Assembly: GCA_037201625.1 (NCBI GenBank) | Contig: JBBCGR010000004.1 | Span: 1,488,001 to 1,552,000 of the forward strand | From: JAMXLO01 sp037201625 | GTDB taxonomy: Bacteria; Pseudomonadota; Alphaproteobacteria; Acetobacterales; Acetobacteraceae | Direction: 5' to 3' | Length of the DNA: 64,000 nucleotides | Notes under the pieces: model-generated | Databases searched by the model: none | The model's input: the letters and a program-made list of their open reading frames with translations, nothing else | What the model was told of the DNA's origin: nothing | Shown here: positions 35,079 to 43,219 of the stretch, in pieces | Numbering within the stretch: position 1 is the first letter of the stretch | How the letters are laid out: every line of letters begins with the position of its first letter | Translations under genes and position numbers: made by a program

Positions 35079-35186
35079 ATGCCGCGAGCCTGTTGCAGAG
35101 TTGCAGCCTGTTGCAAAACCTGTTGCAAGAAAAGCGAGCAATTTCAATCCTGTTGCAGAGTTGCAGAGTTTCGCCCTCGCACGTGA
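35079..35186 (+). CDS. Possible 35-residue cysteine-rich peptide overlapping the repeats
   Basis: GGGGAGG (35065-35071) stands 7 bases before ATG 35079, ideal spacing. The peptide starts MPRACCRVAACCKTCCKK and contains four Cys-Cys pairs, because each TGTTGC of the repeat encodes Cys-Cys in this frame. It ends at TGA 35184-35186. The repeats continue outside this frame and on the other strand, so the cysteines may only reflect the DNA repeats. Whether it is made is unknown. Confidence 0.35.
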   Translation: MPRACCRVAACCKTCCKKSEQFQSCCRVAEFRPRT

Positions 35187-35318
35187 CGCGCGCGCACGCA
35201 CACGCGCTTGGGGGTGCGTGCGCCTGTGCGCGAGTCCGCTGCAACTCTGCAACAGGATAGAGATAGATATAAATTCTCGACCGGGAACAAAGACTTAGCC
35301 TGTCACAAGCCTGTTGCA
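35089..35318. repeat. Iteron-like repeat cluster, candidate prophage replication origin
   Basis: The 18-base unit CCTGTTGCAGAGTTGCAG occurs at 35089-35106 and 35149-35166 and, exactly inverted, at 35239-35256. Its first half CCTGTTGCA also occurs at 35107, 35119 and 35310. The direct copies are offset by 18, 12 and 30 bases. Between the copies lie a GC-rich hairpin (35185-35230) and an AT-rich stretch, ATAGAGATAGATATAAATTC. Directly after the helicase gene, this has the layout of an initiator-binding origin. Confidence 0.6.
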
Positions 35319-35348
35319 AATCGCGCAACGTAATGAAAGTGCTGCAAC

Positions 35349-35954
35349 ATGACGCACACTGACGAATGGTCGAAGATCAAGGAAGCGCAGCGGGTTTCGC
35401 GCGAGCGTCGCGACGTGCTGAACCGGCAGCGGGCAGCCCAGGTGCGCGTCAACGCCACGCCGCAGACCATGCGCAAGCTGGAGCGTCCTGTCATCGACCG
35501 GCTCCTCGAGCGTGGCCAGATGTGCGACTCACAGCACCGCGCCGGCGGGGAAATCTCCCGCGTGTGGATTTCCATTACCGCCGCCTTGTTCCCGCGTGTC
35601 AGTGATCCGGGCGGCGGTCGCCAGCATGGGCACACTGAGGATTGGTCCGCGTCCTTGATCTCGGCTTACCGCCGTTATCGGGAATGGTGCGAGGAAGCGG
35701 CGAAGGTGCAGACCGGCCATCACCGCACGCTGGCCGATCTGGTGTTCCTGCTCGCGGTTGATAACTACGGGCCGCGCCAGATCGCGCTCATGTGGCACAT
35801 GGATCAGCGCCGCGTCCTCCACCTGATCCGCACCTCGTTGTGGCGCTATGCAGAGTTGGCGGGGTGGACTGACAGCCCGTTCCTGCCGGCTTTGCCGGTG
35901 GCGATCGTGGCGCAGGATCATTCCCGGTTGACAGCCGCCACGTTTCGGGGCTGA
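35349..35954 (+). CDS. Hypothetical phage protein with possible HTH
   Basis: 201 residues. A charged N-terminus (EWSKIKEAQRVSRERRDVLN) is followed near the C-terminus by LADLVFLLAVDNYGPRQIALMWHMDQRRVLHLI, which has the pattern of a sigma-region-4-like HTH. Placed between replication and late genes it could activate late transcription; not proven. Confidence 0.6.
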   Translation: MTHTDEWSKIKEAQRVSRERRDVLNRQRAAQVRVNATPQTMRKLERPVIDRLLERGQMCDSQHRAGGEISRVWISITAALFPRVSDPGGGRQHGHTEDWSASLISAYRRYREWCEEAAKVQTGHHRTLADLVFLLAVDNYGPRQIALMWHMDQRRVLHLIRTSLWRYAELAGWTDSPFLPALPVAIVAQDHSRLTAATFRG

Positions 35955-36002
35955 ACTCCTCCACCGTCGATCAGTGCGCCCGCAGGGCGGCGGCATCCCC
36001 TC

Positions 36003-36722
36003 ATGTTCACCATCAGCATCAAGCATGACTTTGACCGGTTCGCGGCGACGCTGGACCGGCTGCAACGCGAGCAGTTGCCTTTCGCGGTGGCACGGGCGCT
36101 GACGGATACCGCGCGCGCTGCGCAACAGCAGGTGACCGCCGATCTGCCGGCCATCTTCGATCGGCCGAACCCGTTCACCATGCGGTCGCTGACCTTCGTT
36201 GCGGCGCGCAAGGATCGCATGTTCGCGGTGGTCACGGTGCGCGACATCCAGGGCAAGTATCTGCTGCCCGAGGAAGTCGGCGGCGAGCGCACGCCGGCGA
36301 TGGCGACTCGGCGCCCAGGTCGCGCGTTGACCGAGCCGGGCCCGCAGCTCCATCGCGATCAGTATGGCGGGATCCCGATTGGCACGGTGCGGCGGCTAAT
36401 GCGGCAGGCGAAGGCGGCGGCGGAGCGGGCAACGCAGGAGCGGCACACGGCCAAGCGGGCGGCAGGGCGCAAGGTGCGGGAGGTCGATACCCGCGACCGC
36501 GGCGTGTTCTATGTCGGGCCGCAGGGTCACGGTCACCTGAAGCTCGGCGGCATCTATCAGCGGCTGCCAGGCCATCGCCTCACGCACCTGGTCGCCTTCG
36601 CAGCGGCGGCCCACTACCATCCGCGCTTCCACTTCCGCGAGCGGGTCGAGGCGGCATGCGTCAAGGCGTTCCTGCCAGCGATGGAACGCAGGTTCGCCGA
36701 AGCAATCGCTACCGCGCGATAG
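36003..36722 (+). CDS. Lambda gpZ-like tail completion/minor tail protein (tentative)
   Basis: 239 residues. LPFAVARALTDTARAAQQQVTADLP at the start and HFRERVEAACVKAFLPAMERRFAEAIA at the end follow the layout of gpZ-type minor tail proteins: helical ends around a basic, beta-containing middle. Its place, before the terminase genes rather than among tail genes, is unusual. Confidence 0.5.
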   Translation: MFTISIKHDFDRFAATLDRLQREQLPFAVARALTDTARAAQQQVTADLPAIFDRPNPFTMRSLTFVAARKDRMFAVVTVRDIQGKYLLPEEVGGERTPAMATRRPGRALTEPGPQLHRDQYGGIPIGTVRRLMRQAKAAAERATQERHTAKRAAGRKVREVDTRDRGVFYVGPQGHGHLKLGGIYQRLPGHRLTHLVAFAAAAHYHPRFHFRERVEAACVKAFLPAMERRFAEAIATAR

Positions 36723-36818
36723 CGCCCAACCGGGCAGCGCCCGCACCAGGCAAGGCTACAGGCAGGCGGCGCTTCGAGGCGGTGCGTTTCGTCGGCGCCC
36801 GCCTGCCAGGCGTCCAGC

Positions 36819-37644
36819 GTGGCCCTACGCGACGCGGCCGGCCTTGGGTCCTTCCCCGGGGTCTGGTCTGTCGCGGGTAATTCGCACGCGCGGCAAGAGA
36901 CAGATTTTGCAGTCAGAAAGGGAACTTACCTTGTCGTTGCGACATCGATCAGGCGCGTCGAGCTGGCTGACCTGCGCGGGGCCGCGCATGCCGGCTTTAC
37001 CGCCAGCGAAGCCGCTGCCGTGCTGCGTGGCGACTCTGCCGTGCCTGCGGTGCCTCCGCCGGAGCGCGTGTCGATCGCCATCACGTCATCGCCCGATCTG
37101 GGGAGTGTCGGCGCGTTGACCATGCTCGCGCCACGGCTGCGCCGTCGCATCGACATGAATTTCGTTGCCTGCCGGGCGTGGCGCGCGGATCACCGGGAAC
37201 TGGCCATCGCGCACATGAAGGAAGCCAAGCGCGCCCCGTCTCCGGCCTTCGTGGCAGCGGCGGCGGCTGAGATCGCGGCGGTTGCGTTGGCCACGTTCGG
37301 GCGCGCGGGCGTTCGATGCGGTGGCGTCCATCGCGTGCGGTCACTCGCGCAAGTCGGAGTGCATGGGGAAGCAGCTTGCGGTGGCGACGGCCGAGGCGCT
37401 GGGCATGCCCTATCGCAAGCTGTTTGCCGATCGGTTCCTGATGGGCGTGTCGCATCCGAAAGAGTTCAAGAACCTGCCGCCGCTGGCGTGGTGCGCCGAT
37501 CCGATCGGCCGGACGTTGGTGGTCGATGACATCGCCACGTCGGGCTGGCACCTGAAGGAAGCCATCGACCTGATCCGCGCGCGTGGCGTCGGCGCGTCGG
37601 CTCTGGTGTGGATTGGCGGCGAGTTGCGCACCGATGGCGTGTGA
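36819..37644 (+). pseudogene. Phosphoribosyltransferase-domain protein, frameshifted
   Basis: From about 37070 the product reads SIAITSSPDLGSVGALTMLAPRLRRRIDMNFVACRAW up to AAVALATFGR, where the frame is lost. Removing one G in 37299-37309 continues it as AFDAVASIACGHSRKSECMGKQLAVATAEALG and the PRPP-binding loop LVVDDIATSGWHLKEAI, ending at 37644. The start is uncertain: GTG 36819 is the first option, with several later GTGs. The PRTase loop is intact. The next gene starts 11 bases before its end. The natural substrate is unknown. Confidence 0.65.
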
Positions 37645-37999
37645 AGCAAAGCGCATTGCCATCGTCGGCGCGCGCGAGCGCACGGACCAGCAAAACGTCG
37701 TGGCGTTCGTCGCCAGCCTGCCGGCGGGCGTGACTGTGGTCTCCGGCGGCTGTCGCGGTGTGGACACCTGGGCAGCCGAGGCGGCACGGGCGCGCGGCCT
37801 GGCAGTGGTGGAACACCGGCCGGACGCGACGGGCGTGCGCACGCGGGCCGAGGCGGTGCGGCGCTACCACGAACGCAACGCGCGCGTGGTGGCGGATGCT
37901 GACATGGTTGTTGCGTTCGTCTCGGCCGAACGGAAGGGCGGCACCGAAAACACGATCCGCCACGCCAGGCGGGCCGGCAAGCCGGTCGAGATCAGGTGA
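37634..37999 (+). CDS. SLOG-domain (DprA/YspA-like) protein
   Basis: 121 residues from ATG 37634. RIAIVGARERTD (about 7-18), VTVVSGGCRGVDTWAAEAARARGLAVVEHRPD (about 33-64) and ADMVVAFVSAERKGGTENTIRHARRAGKPV are the standard SLOG/DUF2493 pattern with the phosphate-binding SGG. Such domains bind nucleotides or their derivatives. It overlaps the PRTase gene by 11 bases, suggesting a shared nucleotide-related task. Confidence 0.8.
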   Translation: MACEAKRIAIVGARERTDQQNVVAFVASLPAGVTVVSGGCRGVDTWAAEAARARGLAVVEHRPDATGVRTRAEAVRRYHERNARVVADADMVVAFVSAERKGGTENTIRHARRAGKPVEIR

Positions 38000-38940
38000 C
38001 GGACATGCTTGAACCGCCGGAGTTTCTGAACGAGGCGCAGCGCGCGAGCTGGGATCGCGTCATCGCGGGCGCACCGCGCGAGCTGCGGCAGGGCGTCGAT
38101 GAAACGCTGCTGCTGTCATGGGTTGTGGCCGAAGAACAATACCGCACGGCCGCGTCGATGCAGGCGCAGATCGACACCGGGTCTGCGCTGCCGATGTTGA
38201 GCAAGGACAAGAACGGCAATCCGGTTGCCTCGCCCTATCTCGGCATCATGGCGCGCGCGTCGGCGCAGATGATGAAGGCGGCGCAGGCGCTGGGCTTCAG
38301 GCCGGGCGACCGGCGCGCGGCAAGTGACGTGGGCGATGCGGGCGACGCGTTCGACGGTTCGACTCTGGTATCCAAGCGCGAGCTATGCACGATCCTGCGC
38401 ATCTCGCGCCCGACGCTGGATAACTGGCTCGATCGCAACGATGACTTTCCGGTGGTCGAACGGGGCGGCAACGGCAAGGAATGGCAGTTCGATGCCGCTG
38501 CCGTGGTGGCCTACCTCCGCGACAAAAAGGACCAGGAGCAGCGCGACGCGGCGGAGCGCGCGGAGCGGCTACAGCAGTTCGCCTTGCCGATCGATGACAT
38601 TGCGGCTGCGCCCGACGCTGCGAGTCTCACGCCGCAAGAGCGTGTCCAGTATGCGCGGGCGCGGCAGATCGAACGCGAGCTGGCGCGCGACTCCGGGCTG
38701 TTGGTGCCGACGGCGGATGTCCGGCTGGCGCTACAGACCGCGATCCGCCAACTCGCGGACCATTTCGACTCGGTGGTCCACCAAGTCGCGCGCGAAGAAC
38801 AGTGGGCGCCCGCCACGTTGCGCAAGGTGCAAGGCAAGATGCACGAAGGGCGCACGGCGTTCATCAGCCGGTTGCGCGACTACTCGCCCGGCGCCACGGG
38901 CGGCGTCGAGCCGCAGGCGGCGGAGCCGGCGTTGCTGTGA
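37996..38940 (+). CDS. Small terminase subunit with both P27-like and Nu1-like domains
   Basis: 314 residues; GTG 37996 overlaps the SLOG stop. Residues 1-105 (FLNEAQRASWDRVIA ... MLSKDKNGNPVASPYLGIMARASAQMMKAAQALGFRPGDR) match a P27-type small terminase. Residues 122-178 (STLVSKRELCTILRISRPTLDNWL ... WQFDAAAVVAYLRDKK) match the winged HTH of lambda Nu1. The remaining helical part could mediate oligomerisation. It recognises the packaging site and recruits the large subunit encoded at 40995. Two small-terminase types in one chain is unusual. Confidence 0.75.
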   Translation: MTDMLEPPEFLNEAQRASWDRVIAGAPRELRQGVDETLLLSWVVAEEQYRTAASMQAQIDTGSALPMLSKDKNGNPVASPYLGIMARASAQMMKAAQALGFRPGDRRAASDVGDAGDAFDGSTLVSKRELCTILRISRPTLDNWLDRNDDFPVVERGGNGKEWQFDAAAVVAYLRDKKDQEQRDAAERAERLQQFALPIDDIAAAPDAASLTPQERVQYARARQIERELARDSGLLVPTADVRLALQTAIRQLADHFDSVVHQVAREEQWAPATLRKVQGKMHEGRTAFISRLRDYSPGATGGVEPQAAEPALL

Positions 38941-40112
38941 CTATCAATGTGCATCATGGCGATTGCCGCGACGTGCTGGCGGCGATCCCGGCCGGCTTCG
39001 CGCATTGTTGCGTGACCGATCCGCCCTACGGCTTCCGCTTCATGGGCAGGCGCTGGGATTATGACGTGCCGCCGGTGGCGACGTGGCGCGCGGTGCATCG
39101 CGTTCTCCGGCCGGGCGCCTACCTGGTCGCGTTCGGCGGGCCGCGCACCGGCCATCGCATCGCGACGGCGATCGAGGATGCCGGCTTTGAGCTACGCGAC
39201 AGCCTGGCGTGGCTGTTCGGCGAGGGCATGCCCAAGTCGCAGGACATCGCGAAGGCGATCGACAAGGCGCTTGGCGTGAAGGGCGAGAAGCGGCCGACGG
39301 GCGAGAAGCGCAACCGGATCGCGCCGGGCGCGACGATCCTCAGCACGGGCGACTGGCACGCGGGCGGCGGCGAGTATGAGCCGCACGATTACATCCCGGC
39401 CACGGATCAGGCCCGCGAGTGGCTGGGTTGGGGCACGGGGTTAAAGCCAGGCCATGAGCCTATCGTCCTCGCGCGCAAGCCGGCGGAGTCGCGCAACATC
39501 GCGCGGAACGTGCTGGCGCACGGCACCGGCGCGCTCAACATCGGCGCGTGTCGCGTGCCGATCGATGACGCGGACGCGGGCGGGCGCTGGCCTGCCAACG
39601 TGCTGCACGATGGTTCGGCCGAGGTGGTCGAATTGTTCCCCGAGGCGCAAGGCATGGCGCGCGGCGTTCTCCGCCGGGGCGCCACCACGGGGCGGGGCAT
39701 CGGCTTCGCCAGCACGTCGGAAGGGCACGAGGTTGTCGCAGGCTATGGCGACAAGGGCAGTGCGGCGCGGTTCTTCTACAGCGCCAAGGCGACGGATGCG
39801 GATCGGGCCGACTCCAAGCATCCGACGGTCAAGCCGGTCGCGCTGATCCGCTGGCTTGTGCGGCTGGTCACGCCGCGCGGCGGCATGATCCTTGATCCGT
39901 TCGCGGGCAGCGGCACCACGGGCGAGGCGGCGATGCTGGAAGGCTTCGACGCTACGTTGATTGAGCGCGAAGCGGAACACGTGGCGGAGATCAGTCACCG
40001 GATCGCACGGTGGAACGGTGGCGATCTGCCGCTGTTCAACGGCGATGCGCCGCAGGCGGCGGAGGATGTGCCGCTGCCGTTGTTCGTCGCGCCGCAGTTC
40101 GCGCTGACGTAG
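38937..40112 (+). CDS. Phage DNA methyltransferase, beta-class (DPPY first)
   Basis: 391 residues from GTG 38937 (GTGA overlap). Motif IV DPPYGFRFMG is at about 28-37, a long variable target-recognition region follows, and motif I DPFAGSGTTGEAAML comes near the C-terminus (about 320-334). This order is the beta class, which makes N6-methyladenine or N4-methylcytosine. No restriction enzyme partner lies beside it, so it is an orphan. It probably protects phage DNA or regulates the neighbouring Mom-like gene. Confidence 0.85.
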   Translation: MTINVHHGDCRDVLAAIPAGFAHCCVTDPPYGFRFMGRRWDYDVPPVATWRAVHRVLRPGAYLVAFGGPRTGHRIATAIEDAGFELRDSLAWLFGEGMPKSQDIAKAIDKALGVKGEKRPTGEKRNRIAPGATILSTGDWHAGGGEYEPHDYIPATDQAREWLGWGTGLKPGHEPIVLARKPAESRNIARNVLAHGTGALNIGACRVPIDDADAGGRWPANVLHDGSAEVVELFPEAQGMARGVLRRGATTGRGIGFASTSEGHEVVAGYGDKGSAARFFYSAKATDADRADSKHPTVKPVALIRWLVRLVTPRGGMILDPFAGSGTTGEAAMLEGFDATLIEREAEHVAEISHRIARWNGGDLPLFNGDAPQAAEDVPLPLFVAPQFALT

Positions 40113-40125
40113 TGCGGCGCGTCGC

Positions 40126-40995
40126 GTGCTTGATGGTGACGCGCCGGCATCGGTTCCGGTGGCGGAGCCGCACGCGGAACGGCTGCACTTCCATGCCGGC
40201 AGGACCGAGGAAGCCAACAAGCTCATAATCCGGCATCACTACTCCGGCCGGGCGCCGAGCCTGGTGATGATGTGCGGGACGTGGCACCGCGACGGCGGCA
40301 TATTCGGCGACCGTGGCGAGATCGTTGCGGCGTGCGTGTTCTCCATCCCGGTCGCACGCCGCAAGGAAAAGGTGCTTGAGCTAACCAGGTTGGTGCGCGT
40401 GCCGGGTTGCCGCGCGCCGCTCACCGGCCTGATCTCGCGCACGGTCAAGCAGATCGTGCGCGAACGTCTCACCGATCTGATCGTGTCATTTGCCGACACC
40501 GAACAAGGCCACCACGGCGGCATCTATCAGGCTGCATCGTGGCGCTACGGCGGGCGGCGGGAGGCGCGCAAGGATGGCGTCATGGTCAACAGCGTGTTCG
40601 TTCCTGACCGGACGCTAAATTCTAAATACGGAACGAACGCCATCCCCAAACTGCGAAAGATCATTCCGCATGCTGATCTGCGACCGCACTTCGATGATGG
40701 CAAGCACTTCTACTGGCGCGCGCTGTCAAAGCCGGGCGAGGCAAAGGCAAAGCGATTGGGTTTGCAGTCGCTGCCGTATCCCCGGCCGGATGAACCGCAA
40801 TCGATCGTTCACTGGTCGAAGGCACCACGCGGTTGCAGCAAGGGTGCGCCGGCGCCGCGCCCGCCGTTTGCTCCGCCGCGCTTCCAGGTGTGCGAGCGGC
40901 AGCAGCTTGCGCCATGTGCGCGCATGCACGCCAAGGCCGGCGGCAAGATCCCGCTGCCGCCGACAACCTGGGCGCCACGCTTGAGGTTCCGTTGA
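40126..40995 (+). CDS. Mom-like DNA adenine modification protein
   Basis: 289 residues from GTG 40126 (start uncertain). RHHYSGRAPS (about 36-45), IVAACVFSIPVARR, LELTRLVRVPG (about 84-94) and SFADTEQGHHGGIYQAASW (about 121-139) follow the pattern of the Mu Mom family, a GNAT-like enzyme that converts adenine in phage DNA into a carbamoylmethyl derivative and so blocks restriction. A Pro-rich C-terminal tail is extra. It lies between the methyltransferase and large-terminase genes; the terminase start shares a base with its stop. Confidence 0.7.
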   Translation: MLDGDAPASVPVAEPHAERLHFHAGRTEEANKLIIRHHYSGRAPSLVMMCGTWHRDGGIFGDRGEIVAACVFSIPVARRKEKVLELTRLVRVPGCRAPLTGLISRTVKQIVRERLTDLIVSFADTEQGHHGGIYQAASWRYGGRREARKDGVMVNSVFVPDRTLNSKYGTNAIPKLRKIIPHADLRPHFDDGKHFYWRALSKPGEAKAKRLGLQSLPYPRPDEPQSIVHWSKAPRGCSKGAPAPRPPFAPPRFQVCERQQLAPCARMHAKAGGKIPLPPTTWAPRLRFR

Positions 40996-43136
40996 TGCGC
41001 GCCGAGGCGAACGAATTCGCCTACGCCGACGCCTGGCAATTGGTGGTCGATTGCTTCGCGGTCGCGTTCCGCCCGCCGGATCAGATCAGCGTGGCGGACT
41101 ATGCGCTGCGGCATCGCAGGTTGAGCAACGCTGGCGGCGGCTATGTCGGGCCGTGGTCGCACGATGAAGCGCCATACCTCGTCGAGCCGATGCAGTGCCT
41201 GACATCCGAGCTTTACTACACCACGGCCATTGTCGGCCCGGGGCAGTCCGGCAAGACCGAGATTGCGCACAACTGGCTGTTGCAGAGCGTCGGCGCCGAT
41301 CCGGCGGACTTCCTCTGGTATATGCCAGCCGGGCCGCTCCTCGAGGCGCACGTCAAGACGCGCATCGATCCGCTGGTGTTCGACCATGACGTGTTGCGCG
41401 AGGGATTGGGCGATCGGGCGGGCGATGACACGCTGCACTTCAAGCGGTTTGGCTCGATGTCGGTGCAGTTCCTGCCGGCGATCCACGGCAACATGATTTC
41501 CAAGAGCGCGCCGCGGATCGTGGCGGACGAATGGGACGCCTATCCCGAATCACTCGGCGATCCGAAAGCCTTGCTCGACGTGCGGCGGCAGACCTTCGGC
41601 ACCAAGTCTATGCTGCTGGCGATCTCGCATCCGGATCAGGCGGGAGGCATGGAGCCGTCGCGCGACTGGCAGCATGGCATCATGGCGATATACGGCGAGT
41701 CCGATCGCCGCGTGTGGTGGTGGCCGTGCCCCGAGTGCGGCGCGTGGTCCTCGCCCAGTCCGATCGCGTCGCGCCAGATGACGTTGCACTATCCGGCGGA
41801 TGCGTCGCTCGACGTCATCGAGCGCGAGACGCGGTTGCTGTGCCCGGTCAACGGCTGCCTGATCGAAGACTGGCAGCGGCGCAGCATGAACCTGCAAGGG
41901 CGGTGGCTCGGGCTCGGGCAGGACATGAGCGAAGACGGCGACGTGACCGGCGATCTCGCGCCACGCCAGACGGCCGGCTTCTGGATTACCGGCATCATGT
42001 CGCCATTCCTGTTGCGCGGCATCGGCGGGTTGGCGGCGGCGCTGGTCAAGGCGCAGCGCGAGACGGATGTCTCGGGCGAAGATCGCAGCGAAAGCGAGGT
42101 CTGCACCAAGCAGCTCGGCATTCCCTACGTTCCGCGCCGCAAGATCGGCACGCTCGACGCGTTGACGCTGGCGGAACGGGCGGAGCCTGGCTTGCGGCTT
42201 GGCGTGGTGCCGGAGGGCGTGCGGTTCCTCACCTGCATGGTCGACGTGCAGGCGAACCGCTTCGAGGTCCTGATCCGCGGCTGGGGCGAGGCGGGCGAGT
42301 CGTGGATTGTGGACGCGTGGCAGGTGCCGGCGACGCCGGCGACGGATGCGGTGTGCTGGGATCGTCTGTTCGGCGATCTGGCATCCCGCAAGGTGCCGCT
42401 CGACGGCGACGCGACGCGCGGCATGAGCATCAAAGGTATCGGATACGACTCCGGCGGCGAGCCGGGCGTCACGTTGCATGCTTACGCGACCTGGCGGCGG
42501 CTGCGGCAGCGCAACCAGGTGCGGCGGTCCGGTCGCATCAACGGCCGCGATGCGTGGTCGATCGTGCCGATGAAGGGGCAGGGTCAGCCCACCGCGCCGC
42601 GTCTCGCGGTGGTCTATCCTGACACCGCACGCAAGGATCGCCGCGCGAACGCCGGCGGGCAGGTGCCGCTGGCGCAGTTCGCAACGGATCAGTTCAAGGA
42701 TGATCTGGCGGGCCAGCTCGCCACGATGGCGCCGGGCGCGTGGCACGTGCATTTCCCGCACGGCTTGCGCGGCAACTTCGGCGTCGGGCCGGACGAACGC
42801 AACGGCGATCCGCCGCATCTGTTCTTTGAGCAGTTGGTGGCGGAGGCGCGCAACACGCGCGGCAAGTGGGAAAAGCCGCACCAAGGCATCCGCAACGAAG
42901 CGATGGACTTGCTGGTCGGCGCGCACGTGGTCGCGCACTTGCATGGTCTGGCGCGGCTGGACTGGACGCGCCCGCCGTCATGGGCGGCAGAGTGGCAGCA
43001 CAATTCGCTGATCGGGCCTATCGACCTGGCGCAGTCCGAGCAGCCATCGGGCCGCTATGGCGCTTCGGGCATGCCACTGTTCGATACAGAAGGTCCCCCA
43101 CCTTCGTCCCGCTCGATTGGCTCGATGCTCGCTTAG
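40995..43136 (+). CDS. Large terminase subunit, lambda gpA family
   Basis: 713 residues, as expected for gpA-type terminases. ATPase part: Walker A-like GPGQSGKTEI (about 81-90), Walker B RIVADEWDAYPE (about 175-186). A zinc-binding stretch CPECGAW ... CPVNGC follows, then the nuclease part with TCMVDVQANRFEVLIRGWGE and GYDSGGE, whose aspartates fit the RNase H-like active site. It cuts and packages concatemeric DNA into the head. Confidence 0.92.
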   Translation: MRAEANEFAYADAWQLVVDCFAVAFRPPDQISVADYALRHRRLSNAGGGYVGPWSHDEAPYLVEPMQCLTSELYYTTAIVGPGQSGKTEIAHNWLLQSVGADPADFLWYMPAGPLLEAHVKTRIDPLVFDHDVLREGLGDRAGDDTLHFKRFGSMSVQFLPAIHGNMISKSAPRIVADEWDAYPESLGDPKALLDVRRQTFGTKSMLLAISHPDQAGGMEPSRDWQHGIMAIYGESDRRVWWWPCPECGAWSSPSPIASRQMTLHYPADASLDVIERETRLLCPVNGCLIEDWQRRSMNLQGRWLGLGQDMSEDGDVTGDLAPRQTAGFWITGIMSPFLLRGIGGLAAALVKAQRETDVSGEDRSESEVCTKQLGIPYVPRRKIGTLDALTLAERAEPGLRLGVVPEGVRFLTCMVDVQANRFEVLIRGWGEAGESWIVDAWQVPATPATDAVCWDRLFGDLASRKVPLDGDATRGMSIKGIGYDSGGEPGVTLHAYATWRRLRQRNQVRRSGRINGRDAWSIVPMKGQGQPTAPRLAVVYPDTARKDRRANAGGQVPLAQFATDQFKDDLAGQLATMAPGAWHVHFPHGLRGNFGVGPDERNGDPPHLFFEQLVAEARNTRGKWEKPHQGIRNEAMDLLVGAHVVAHLHGLARLDWTRPPSWAAEWQHNSLIGPIDLAQSEQPSGRYGASGMPLFDTEGPPPSSRSIGSMLA

Positions 43137-43219
43137 AGTCCCGGCTTACCATGATGCCGAAGTGGTCTGAGTTGGACAGAATGCTACATCAAGATCGCTA
43201 ACCAAACGCAGCCATATCA

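Noticed and set aside
35089..35318. CRISPR array
   Set aside because: Units of 9-18 bases, irregular spacing, one inverted copy, and no cas genes nearby.
36723..36880. Additional small gene before the phosphoribosyltransferase
   Set aside because: The open stretch has no start with ribosome site and no recognisable family; Arg/Pro-rich composition is typical of chance frames here.
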